Assembly (NCBI GenBank): GCA_003819755.1
Contig: RPQK01000060.1
Coordinates: 1-17,580 of the forward strand
DNA from: Acidobacteriota bacterium
GTDB lineage: Bacteria; Acidobacteriota; UBA6911; RPQK01
Reading direction: 5' to 3'
Length of the DNA stretch: 17,580 bases
Positions 7,101 to 13,208 of the stretch are shown one piece after another. The number at the start of each line of letters is the position of its first letter. Position 1 is the stretch's first letter. The notes beneath the pieces were generated by a model that was not told the origin of the DNA, did no database searches, and saw nothing but the letters and a program-made list of their open reading frames with translations. A program made the position numbers and the translations under genes.

Positions 7101-10100
7101 CATCTTCGCCAGGTTGTTATCCATGACGATCGGGTCTCGACTTCTCACGTTCACGTTAAACCGGAGACGGGAAAGCAAGGGGTCTCTCTCGACACTGACC
7201 CCCGAAGCAGTTTCAGACGCAACGAGCCCGAGAAGCTCCTCCTCGAGGCTGACCGGATCGGTGTAAGAACCCTGCAGAACGTCGACTCGACCGCCCAACT
7301 CGATTGGCCCACCCCTGGTCGTCAGTCGCAAATCGGCATTCGATGACGTCTGCAGGCCTTCGGGCAACTCAAGATAGACATTTCGTCCGGTTAATCGGAG
7401 ATCCGCCGAATCAAGCGCCCCTCCGGCGAAACCGGCCTCGCCGGTTACCCGCAGGGAACCGCCATTCAAGTTACCCTTGAACTTCGTAACGACCACCCGA
7501 TTTCCGGTCAGGTCGAGCCGGACGCCAAGATCCGTCAGCTGCAGACCCGGTTCCTCGACCGTCATTTGGCCGTTTTCGAGACTCCAGAACCCGGTCGCAC
7601 GAACGTCGGACGCTGTACCACCAAGGACCACCTGGAATTCGGAAGCGCCGGCCGCGGCAACGTCCTTGGCAAAGACGGTCAGCAACGAAAGATCCATCTT
7701 CCCGTCGGCGCGCAGATTCAAGGCTTGCGACCCCGTGATCTCCGCTGTCCCTCCTGCTTCAATCCGGGTCTCCGGGCCGGTCAGGCCAAACCGATCCACC
7801 CTCACCTGGCCATTTTGCAGCGTCAGCAGGCCCGGAACTTCCTGCTCCAGCGACATCCCTGCCACACGGAGGTTCATTTCATCCAGCCGGAGGGAGGCGA
7901 CCACCGAGCCGATCTCCGTGGACGGTGCCTGAGCCTGGAAACTCGCCGTGAGCGTTCCTGCGACGTCCTCGGGCATACCGGTAATCGAATCCAGGGAAAA
8001 ACCCGACAGCTTCCCGCGCAACTCGCCCGTCCCTTGCGCCTTGCCTATCGACTTCGGCAGTTCCACGGGGAGGATGCCGAGGGGAACGGTCGCGGTCACG
8101 TCAAGGAGGCCCGGGCCAAGCCGGGCCGTCAGACGATCCAGGTTGACTGCACCATTCGCCAGCGAGAGGTTCAGATCGATTGGTTCTACGGGCGCAGCAA
8201 GCTCCGGGAGACGGACAGTACCGCCTTGGAGCGAGAGGCGTAATGTTGGATCGACATTCGGAATGTCGCCGCGGATCAGCCCGTCGATAGCTACAGTGCC
8301 GCTCGCCGAGTAGCCGCCCGATGGGTAGAAGATTCGCGCAAGCTGACTGAGGTCGAGCGAACCTCTAAGGGAAATCCCTGGGAGCGCGGGCGTCTCGCCT
8401 GCACTGGGGCGAGGGGCGTCCCGCCCCTCGCCCCAGTGCAGGCGGGACGCCTGCGCTCCCAGCGACGCCTGCGCTCCCAGGGACGGATCCACCGGCAATT
8501 CACCTTCAAGCGTCAGATACGAGGCGCCGCTCGCGATCGTGGTTGGAGATACCGTGACCCGGTGATTCGCGTATTGGATTTCAAACGGCCCCTGATTCTC
8601 AATCTTTTGCCCGGCGACGGTCAGAGAGAGATCGGAAACACTGAGTTTCGCTTGACCGTCTATAGGCGTCTGGGCAGTTCCCTGGCCGGCAAGCAGAGCG
8701 GTAAGCCGGCCCTCGAGCGGCTTGCCTCCAACCGCAAGCGGCAGCCTGGCGAGATCTAGAGCGTCCGCTCGGACTGTTACCTGGGAGGGGTAAGGTGCGT
8801 CAATGCCCATCCGGGCATCGGCATTCAGGTTCAGAGCAGGAGCCTTCAATCCGACGCGGGCCTCGCGATTCTCAACGCGCCCATCCGCCCGGATTGATCC
8901 GAGCGGCCGGTCACTCAGCTTCACTTCATCAGCTTGAAGACTGAATGTGAGCTGCGGGTCTTCGACCGTCCCGCTTCCTTGGGCAGAGAGCCTGAGCTGC
9001 CCTGACAAAGGCAGGGAGCCCGGAATATTCAAATGCGAAAGGGCCAGATTTTCCGAGCCGAGGTCAAGCCGGTAAGCACCGGAGTCGAGCTGGTAGGATC
9101 CGGTGGCTTTCAACGTGCCGGCCTCTGCACCCCGCTTCTCGAGGACTACCTGTTTAGCCTCGATGAGCTGATCAACCAGGGTTCCTTCGACAGTCAGTTT
9201 CCCCAACGGTTCCTGATAGACCTCGATCCCCTCCACCTTGGCGGAAAACTGCGCTCGCGGATGGTCCGCGGTTCCCTCCACCGTCGCATCCGCCTCCGCC
9301 CGACCGGTTATCGGAAAGTCGTATCCCAAAGCCGCCAAGACCTGAGCAACGTCGACCGGACTGGTTGTCGCCCGCAGGTTGAAAACCGGGCTCTCGCCCT
9401 GGAGCCCGACCTTTCCCTGGACACTGGCCGATTGGCCCTTCCAGTCGGCCGTGGCCCGATTCACCAGGATTTGGTCCAAAGTGATCTGGCTCTCGGCGGC
9501 AAGCCGGATACCGTCAAATTCCGCCACCCCGATTGAAGGAGCGTCGACCGTCACGGCCATAGTCGGGCTTTCGAGCGTCCCCGAAACGGACGAAACGAGC
9601 GAAGCACTGCCTCTGAGACGAAGGCCCGTGACGCTGTTTTCTGAAGGAGTGCCCGTGAAGGCCTCAAGATTTGAGGCCACTAGCCCTACGTCACTTATCT
9701 CGCCCTTGAGCTGGCCCCGAATCGCCGCTTTCTGCAACTCCTCAAACGCGCCGAATTCCGTCAGAGCCAGATCTCCGGATGTCCAAAAACCGGGCAACTG
9801 AACCCCCGTCAGGGAAACGGCGGCGACACCCGGGCGGGTGAGCTTGACCCTGACTTGACCAGCTGCGGGGAGAACATTTTGCGATGTCCGGTTGGCCGTC
9901 TTCACGAGCAAGACGTCCGCCTGACCGGTGGCCGTCTCAAAGTCCGTTCCCTGCCACTCGGCCCGGATTTTCCCCGTCGCGCGGCTGGCGATGAGGTATT
10001 CGGACCCGGCCGCCTTCAGCAGCCGGAGCAAATCGACACCCTGCAATTCAATATCAGCCCGGCTGTTCCCCGCCGCTTGGGTCAGCGCCAGTTCACCGCG

Positions 10101-11123
10101 CCCGGTGGCCGAGCCAAATGGAGACCGGAGGGCGAGCGATGTCATCCGCAGGCGGCCCGGTTCCTGATCCCACCGAACGACGACGCCGGCCGACAGAGGG
10201 GAAAACTGGCGAAACGCAAGTCGCTCGCCCTGCAACCGGGCTTCCGCAGCCAGCTTGCCCAGTGCACCCCTGATGTCCGCTTTTACTCCCAGCGTGCCCG
10301 CCACTGGCTCGTCGAACTGCGTAGCGGCCGCAATCTGCGGCAAATCCAGGTGAGCATCCACCGTGAAATCCAGGCGGGGATCGGCCAGGCCTTCGAGGCG
10401 GCCGGTGACCTTGACGGTTGAGCTCGCGCTTCGGAGGAAAAGCTCGTTTACCGCCAGGCCACTCAGATTTCCGGGGAGTCGCGCCTTGAGGCGCACGTCG
10501 TCAACAGGCACCAAACAACTCTCGACCTGAACCCGCCCCGTCTTCGACTGGGTGAGCTCGACGTCGTGATTGAAACCCGGCATCCGACCCGTGATTCGCA
10601 GAGTCGCATCGGGCAATTCGGCCCGAATCTGCTGCTGACGGTCGTCAAAGAGGACCGAGAGATGGTCCACCCGGAGATCGGAGATCAGGAATTCAGGCAG
10701 GGCCCCTTCCTCTTCTTCGACTTTCGATTCCGGTATATCAGGCAGGTTGGTCCGGCCTGCCTGCGTGGTCAGCAAATGCACCTTCACCTGGGTCAGGCGG
10801 GCTTCATCGATGGCGATCATGCCGCGCACGAGGGAAAGGAGTCCCGCCCTGACTGTTATCTGGCGGACCTGGGCGAGGGCCGGGAGGTCGGGTTTGCTTA
10901 CGGAACTGACACGGACATCGGTCAGAGTCGCCGAGCCGCGGGCAAGGTTGTACTTAATCTCGGACGCGTCCAGACGGACGTCAACCGCGGCCAGCCGGGC
11001 CTGGATCTGCCGAAGCGCAAATCGACGGGCCGGCGGAGTATGCAGCAGTATGAGAACGAGAACAGCGAAAAGCAGGACTATCCCGACAACCAGGCCTGCC
11101 AGACGCAGCTTTGACTTGAACAT
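4173..11123 (-). CDS. TamB-Omp85 (TamB plus BamA/TamA-like) fusion protein
   Basis: 2316 residues. Residues 8-28 form one hydrophobic membrane anchor, as in TamB. Residues about 30-1300 are repetitive, beta-rich AsmA/TamB-like sequence. About 1305-1566 matches the conserved TamB C-terminal (DUF490) domain (DPIVMDNNLAKMAGDLNLRL, EPDIIALLVTGR). Five POTRA-like units follow, near 1585-1660, 1661-1734, 1735-1817, 1818-1897 and 1898-1977. A barrel runs from about 1978 to the end, with GGGTSVRGFEQDTIGP (the Omp85 RGF motif) near 2205 and a terminal Phe. In other bacteria TamB (inner-membrane-anchored bridge) and TamA (three POTRAs plus barrel) are separate partners; here one chain would span both membranes. 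Five POTRAs are BamA-like in number. GGAG lies seven bases before the ATG. The TPR gene lies 75 bases upstream on the same strand. Residues about 881-915 come from an inserted palindromic repeat that keeps the frame. Confidence 0.93.
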   Translation of the reverse strand: MFKSKLRLAGLVVGIVLLFAVLVLILLHTPPARRFALRQIQARLAAVDVRLDASEIKYNLARGSATLTDVRVSSVSKPDLPALAQVRQITVRAGLLSLVRGMIAIDEARLTQVKVHLLTTQAGRTNLPDIPESKVEEEEGALPEFLISDLRVDHLSVLFDDRQQQIRAELPDATLRITGRMPGFNHDVELTQSKTGRVQVESCLVPVDDVRLKARLPGNLSGLAVNELFLRSASSTVKVTGRLEGLADPRLDFTVDAHLDLPQIAAATQFDEPVAGTLGVKADIRGALGKLAAEARLQGERLAFRQFSPLSAGVVVRWDQEPGRLRMTSLALRSPFGSATGRGELALTQAAGNSRADIELQGVDLLRLLKAAGSEYLIASRATGKIRAEWQGTDFETATGQADVLLVKTANRTSQNVLPAAGQVRVKLTRPGVAAVSLTGVQLPGFWTSGDLALTEFGAFEELQKAAIRGQLKGEISDVGLVASNLEAFTGTPSENSVTGLRLRGSASLVSSVSGTLESPTMAVTVDAPSIGVAEFDGIRLAAESQITLDQILVNRATADWKGQSASVQGKVGLQGESPVFNLRATTSPVDVAQVLAALGYDFPITGRAEADATVEGTADHPRAQFSAKVEGIEVYQEPLGKLTVEGTLVDQLIEAKQVVLEKRGAEAGTLKATGSYQLDSGAYRLDLGSENLALSHLNIPGSLPLSGQLRLSAQGSGTVEDPQLTFSLQADEVKLSDRPLGSIRADGRVENREARVGLKAPALNLNADARMGIDAPYPSQVTVRADALDLARLPLAVGGKPLEGRLTALLAGQGTAQTPIDGQAKLSVSDLSLTVAGQKIENQGPFEIQYANHRVTVSPTTIASGASYLTLEGELPVDPSLGAQASLGAQASRLHWGEGRDAPRPSAGETPALPGISLRGSLDLSQLARIFYPSGGYSASGTVAIDGLIRGDIPNVDPTLRLSLQGGTVRLPELAAPVEPIDLNLSLANGAVNLDRLTARLGPGLLDVTATVPLGILPVELPKSIGKAQGTGELRGKLSGFSLDSITGMPEDVAGTLTASFQAQAPSTEIGSVVASLRLDEMNLRVAGMSLEQEVPGLLTLQNGQVRVDRFGLTGPETRIEAGGTAEITGSQALNLRADGKMDLSLLTVFAKDVAAAGASEFQVVLGGTASDVRATGFWSLENGQMTVEEPGLQLTDLGVRLDLTGNRVVVTKFKGNLNGGSLRVTGEAGFAGGALDSADLRLTGRNVYLELPEGLQTSSNADLRLTTRGGPIELGGRVDVLQGSYTDPVSLEEELLGLVASETASGVSVERDPLLSRLRFNVNVRSRDPIVMDNNLAKMAGDLNLRLVGDFYRPSLLGRLTLEEGGELYLRERTYYLERGTISFYNPARIEPTLDLAAKTQVDEYEITLRISGDPANLESSLTSEDPLPEPDIIALLVTGRKLEEARGEASAVLREQTLSLLTGTVTGRLERGLEQATGLSKVRIQPNLIAAESDPTARLTIGQDLTRQLGLVYSMDLTNGTDQIYIGEYDVTRRFTARVIHETAPEGEADGDAKFRFEVRHDLRIGGQSASDRASAGEEKRRKVSAVKVEGGLPFTEPELRKQFGVKPGDTYDFFKVRRGLARLNDFLKVQGYLEARVRLGREEPTPETTELSLDIEPGTRVEFAFQGAELSDEVRGKVREAWAEGVFDAQRAASAEELIKARFVQDGHLEARVSHEVQRGAVKQVIFTIDPGRRYSDLEVAFQGVTAIPEERLRSELENAHLLGRIQAAQSEVKDLIKRLYRQEGYLQTAVADPLTELHSETSEARIVVPVTEGPRATITELRFEGNAIFPEEQLLAASGLTAGQVLVPRMRDEAVARLEGFYSSSGYNDAAIEADVQTAAETGHTRLVFRVEENREEIVRDVSIEGNRKTSAAFIRHQVTFAPGDALTPDRVAQSRRSLYNSGAYSLVEIDREEMPEAAKTGEKSVRVIVRVREVQPYRLQYGGFYDTDRGLGVIADATNRNVLGNAATLGLRGRYDDKFREIRAYFSQPQLAGLPFDTSIATFLSREVRQEANFAVDRAGVSLQQQKEFRNRFVLSYGYRFERDHTYDIGPDPFFDVTLKVGRLLASAVRDVRDDVLDASRGSFISQSLEYAPKWVGSDLTFGRYFGQYFQYIPLSEPTAIPWSGGVRRSRLVYAGGVRVGLADAFGEQVVVASERFFAGGGTSVRGFEQDTIGPRNVIGDPAGGEAVFVLNNELRFPLYSIVDGVGFVDVGNVYRKIRDFNPFDVRGSTGFGLRLRTPYFLLRADYGIKLDRQPEEKRGAFFFSIGQAF
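8378..8480. repeat. REP/MITE-like palindrome inserted in frame in the TamB/Omp85 gene
   Basis: Arms 8378-8418 and 8422-8462 (41 bases each) pair with two mismatches around a 3-base loop. An extra 18-base copy of the right end (8463-8480, cgacgcctgcgctcccag) follows as a near-tandem duplicate of 8445-8462. The core is the unit also found at 2738-2787 and 2830-2879. Translated on the minus strand it gives low-complexity sequence (GAQASRLHWGEGRDAPRPSA) in the TamB region, unlike its beta-rich surroundings. Confidence 0.9.
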
Positions 11124-11149
11124 TGCCGAGCTCCGCGTCCGGTTCTAGA

Positions 11150-11184
11150 AAATCGAAGTTGGCGGCTGCCGGCAACTCCGATTT
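11150..11184 (-). terminator. Hairpin between the TPR and TamB/Omp85 genes (weak terminator or attenuator)
   Basis: Positions 11150-11161 (aaatcgaagttg) and 11173-11184 (caactccgattt) form a 12-bp stem with one G-U pair. On the minus strand it is followed by only a short T-rich stretch (gattttctag). It sits in the 75-base gap between two same-strand genes. It may reduce read-through rather than stop it, or be an RNA processing site. Confidence 0.35.
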
Positions 11185-11198
11185 CCTTCAGGCCTTTG

Positions 11199-11843
11199 TC
11201 ACTGAACAGCGCGCAGCAGTGCCTTGCATTTCGGCGCTTCCGGCGCATTCGGTGCGAGCTTCAGGAACATCTGAAGGTGTTCCACCATCTTGTCCGGCCT
11301 CTTGACTTTGCTGTACCCCATGCCGATGTAGTAATGATTGTACGGTCGCATCGGGTCGAGCTTGATGGCCTTCTCGAGATCCTGAACGGATTCGTTCCAT
11401 TTCTCCTGTCTGGCGTAAACGGCGCCGCGGTACTGGTAGAAATCCGCCTGCTGGCTTTCGGGCCCTTGAGCCAGCGCCTGAGCCTGCTGGATCTCCTTCT
11501 CGGCGTCGTTCACTTTCCCCTGCTCGAACAAGGCGACGCCCAGCTGGAAATGGGCGTCCGGGTTGTCCGGTTGTGCCGCCACCGCAGCCCGCAACGCGGC
11601 CTCTGCCTGGGAATACTGCTTCGCAGCGTTCAGATCTTTCCCTTTTTTGAGGTTCTCATCAACCGGCGCGGCAACAGCCGCTTGAGGCGGCTCAGTCTGA
11701 GCAGGCGGCGACTGGGGAGGCTGTTCCGCCGGTTCGCCGGCAGGAGGATTCGGATCAGGCTCCTGGCCAACCGCAATCCCCGTCACTGCCGGGACCACCA
11801 AAACGGCGGCCAACAAAAGCATTAATAGGCTCCCTTTTTTCAT
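11199..11843 (-). CDS. Exported tetratricopeptide-repeat protein
   Basis: 214 residues. A signal peptide covers roughly residues 1-26 (KKGSLLMLLLAAVLVVPAV, then GIAVGQ). A Pro/Glu/Gln-rich linker follows to about 62 (PPAGEPAEQPPQSPPAQTEP). About three TPR units make up the rest, starting near ENLKKGKDLNAAKQYSQAEA, PDAHFQLGVALFEQGKVNDA and QADFYQYRGAVYARQEKW, with a final partial unit PYNHYYIGMGYSKVKRPDKM. TPRs mediate protein-protein contacts, so this is probably a periplasmic scaffold; the partner is unknown. A strong Shine-Dalgarno (aggagg, minus strand, 11857-11852) lies eight bases from the ATG at 11843; a TTG at 11846 is a less likely start. It precedes the TamB/Omp85 gene by 75 bases on the same strand and probably shares its transcript. 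Confidence 0.9.
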   Translation of the reverse strand: MKKGSLLMLLLAAVLVVPAVTGIAVGQEPDPNPPAGEPAEQPPQSPPAQTEPPQAAVAAPVDENLKKGKDLNAAKQYSQAEAALRAAVAAQPDNPDAHFQLGVALFEQGKVNDAEKEIQQAQALAQGPESQQADFYQYRGAVYARQEKWNESVQDLEKAIKLDPMRPYNHYYIGMGYSKVKRPDKMVEHLQMFLKLAPNAPEAPKCKALLRAVQ

Positions 11844-11915
11844 CAATTGGTCCTCCTTGGCCTCACTATATATAAGTATAAGACGAGGCTTAAAGCGCGG
11901 AGTTGCTTGCTTCCC

Positions 11916-11987
11916 CTACTTCATCATCGTGGCTTTGTCCAATCGGACTTGGTGACACCAGGTACGCTACTTCACGATCGTGGCTTT
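11916..11987 (-). pseudogene. Duplicated tail of the cyclophilin gene (direct repeat remnant)
   Basis: A 21-base stretch at 11916-11936 (ctacttcatcatcgtggctt...) repeats 11967-11987 (ctacttcacgatcgtggctt...) with two mismatches. The second copy is the real 3' end of the cyclophilin gene (KATIVK then stop). The first, 51 bases further on in the same frame, would encode LDKATMMK then stop. This looks like a partial duplication of the gene's last codons or the relic of a paralogous tail. No further cyclophilin sequence was recognised between the copies. Confidence 0.5.
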
Positions 11988-12686
11988 TTTTATGTAATCC
12001 AGCTCCGGGAAGAACTTCTTCAGGTACTGATTGCCGCCCCCCTGGATGAAGCCCTGGTTCGGCCCCTTGCCTTGAGGGGAACCTTCCCCATAGCCGGAAT
12101 AGATCGAATCGACCACCGACATCCCCTCCACGACCTTCCCGATCGGGGCAAAGCCCTGGCCGTCCAGGCTTGAATTGTCGGCGAAGTTGATGAAGAGCTG
12201 AGTCGTGCGGGTATTGGGTCCGGCCGTCGCAAAAGTTACGAATCCTCGACGGTTTGATTCTTTTACCGGGTCGTCCGGAATCTCCGAGTTCTTCCAGATG
12301 CGGTTAACCTCCGTGTTGCCGTTGATCCCGAACTGCGCCATGAACCCGGGGAGTACGCGGAAAAAGCCCGTGTCGTCGAGGAAACCGATCTTCACGAGGT
12401 TGTAGAAGCGGTCAGCTCCGTTTGGCGCCCAGCTTCGTGTGACCTTTATCAGAATATCGCCCTTCGTGGTTTCAAACTTGACGTTGTACGTTGCCGGTGC
12501 CTGCTCGACCGCACGCGTCGGGTCCATTAGCGCCACATTGGCCGAAGACTCCGGCGGCTGGGCGGGCTCGGCCGTTTCTGAAGCGGATGGCTGTTCCTGT
12601 TTCTCGCGACTGCATGCGGGGAAAAAAAGGATGAGCCAAACAACGACGAGGAAAGCTGTTCTTAGTTTTCTGGAAGTGCTCAACAT
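11967..12686 (-). CDS. Cyclophilin-type peptidyl-prolyl cis-trans isomerase, probable lipoprotein
   Basis: 239 residues. The enzyme accelerates cis-trans isomerisation of prolyl bonds, here most likely in the periplasm. Residues 11-25 form a lipoprotein-like signal (VVVWLILFFPAC) with Cys25. The lipobox FPAC is imperfect, so simple anchoring by the hydrophobic segment is an alternative. A Pro/Ser/Glu-rich linker runs to about 65, then the cyclophilin domain to the end. Active-site features are FFRV with Arg110, GFMAQFG with Gln118, and TQLFIN with Gln163 and Phe165. FATAGPNTRT (152-161) and LDGQGFAPIGKVVEGM (174-189) are typical of bacterial members. The ATG at 12686 was chosen because the longer open frame before it lacks a signal. 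It has only a weak Shine-Dalgarno. The gene lies 123 bases upstream of the TPR gene on the same strand, suggesting an envelope-biogenesis cluster. Confidence 0.92.
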   Translation of the reverse strand: MLSTSRKLRTAFLVVVWLILFFPACSREKQEQPSASETAEPAQPPESSANVALMDPTRAVEQAPATYNVKFETTKGDILIKVTRSWAPNGADRFYNLVKIGFLDDTGFFRVLPGFMAQFGINGNTEVNRIWKNSEIPDDPVKESNRRGFVTFATAGPNTRTTQLFINFADNSSLDGQGFAPIGKVVEGMSVVDSIYSGYGEGSPQGKGPNQGFIQGGGNQYLKKFFPELDYIKKATIVK

Positions 12687-12736
12687 GGCTCTTAGCTTAG
12701 CCAAATACGAGACTTTTGGCCACGCCGAAGTACCGA

Positions 12737-12766
12737 TTGGCTTTGTCGACGGATTCCCGTTATCAT
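12737..12766 (+). promoter_or_regulatory. Possible promoter for the small Rho_N-like gene
   Basis: TTGGCT (12737-12742) and TATCAT (12761-12766) are separated by 18 bases. They lie 31 bases before the start codon, in the 111-base gap between divergent genes. The -35 is weak, so this is tentative. Confidence 0.3.
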
Positions 12767-12797
12767 CAGCATCGAAAAGTGAAAAACAGGGGGTACT

Positions 12798-13121
12798 ATG
12801 GCGTATACCTACGAAGAACTGAAGCACAAGACAGTTGTTGAACTGCGGGAAATGTGCGAGGGTATCGATCATCCGGCCGTACAAGGGCACACGCAGATGA
12901 ACAAAGAGCATCTGCTCGACGGGCTCTGTGCCGCTCTGAACATCACCAAACACACCCACCATGAAGCCAAGGGTGTTGACAAAGGGGAGCTGAAGCAGCA
13001 GATCAAGCAGCTGAAAAAGCAGCGAGACGAGGCCATCGGGGCGCATGACAATGCGGCGCTCAAGGCGGTCCGCCGCCAGATTCACGACATTAAGGTCAAG
13101 CTGCACCGGGCGACGGTGTAA
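12798..13121 (+). CDS. Small protein with Rho N-terminal-like (SAP-type) domain and basic helical tail
   Basis: 107 residues. Residues 3-47 (YEELKHKTVVELREMCEGI, then HTQMNKEHLLDGLCAAL) have the helix-extended-helix pattern of the Rho termination factor N-terminal domain, a small nucleic-acid-binding or protein-docking fold. Residues about 60-107 are a basic amphipathic helix region rich in Lys, Gln and Arg (KGELKQQIKQLKKQRDEAIG), probably a coiled coil. It has no signal peptide, so it should be cytoplasmic. A run of five G (gggggtact) precedes the ATG at a good distance. No ATPase domain is present, so it is not Rho itself. The function is unknown; nucleic-acid binding is an inference from the fold. 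Confidence 0.82.
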   Translation: MAYTYEELKHKTVVELREMCEGIDHPAVQGHTQMNKEHLLDGLCAALNITKHTHHEAKGVDKGELKQQIKQLKKQRDEAIGAHDNAALKAVRRQIHDIKVKLHRATV

Positions 13122-13122
13122 A

Positions 13123-13206
13123 CCAAGGATGAAGGATGAAGGATGAAGGATGAGGGAAAAAAGAGGACGGGATCTTCATCCTTCATCCTTCACTCTTCAT
13201 CCTTGG
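13123..13206. repeat. Inverted array of 7-base tandem repeats between convergent genes
   Basis: Four units of ggatgaa run from 13126 to about 13153, and reverse-complement units (ttcatcc) fill 13173-13203, framed by ccaagg and ccttgg. The arms can fold into an imperfect hairpin of about 30 bp around a loop containing aaaaaagagg. The array occupies almost all of the gap between the Rho_N-like stop (13119-13121) and the permease stop (13209-13211). It is likely a bidirectional terminator or mRNA 3'-end structure. Confidence 0.75.
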
Positions 13207-13208
13207 CT

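Noticed and set aside
7477..8243. Plus-strand open frames opposite the TamB part
   Set aside because: Low-complexity Arg/Pro/Ser translations typical of shadow frames.
4173..11123. Possible frameshift or assembly join creating the TamB/Omp85 fusion
   Set aside because: The frame is continuous and the join falls neatly between the DUF490 end and POTRA 1 with a short linker. Only read data could show otherwise.
11196..11825. 209-codon plus-strand frame covering the TPR gene
   Set aside because: A Leu/Arg-rich shadow of a gene with signal peptide, TPRs and a strong ribosome site on the other strand.
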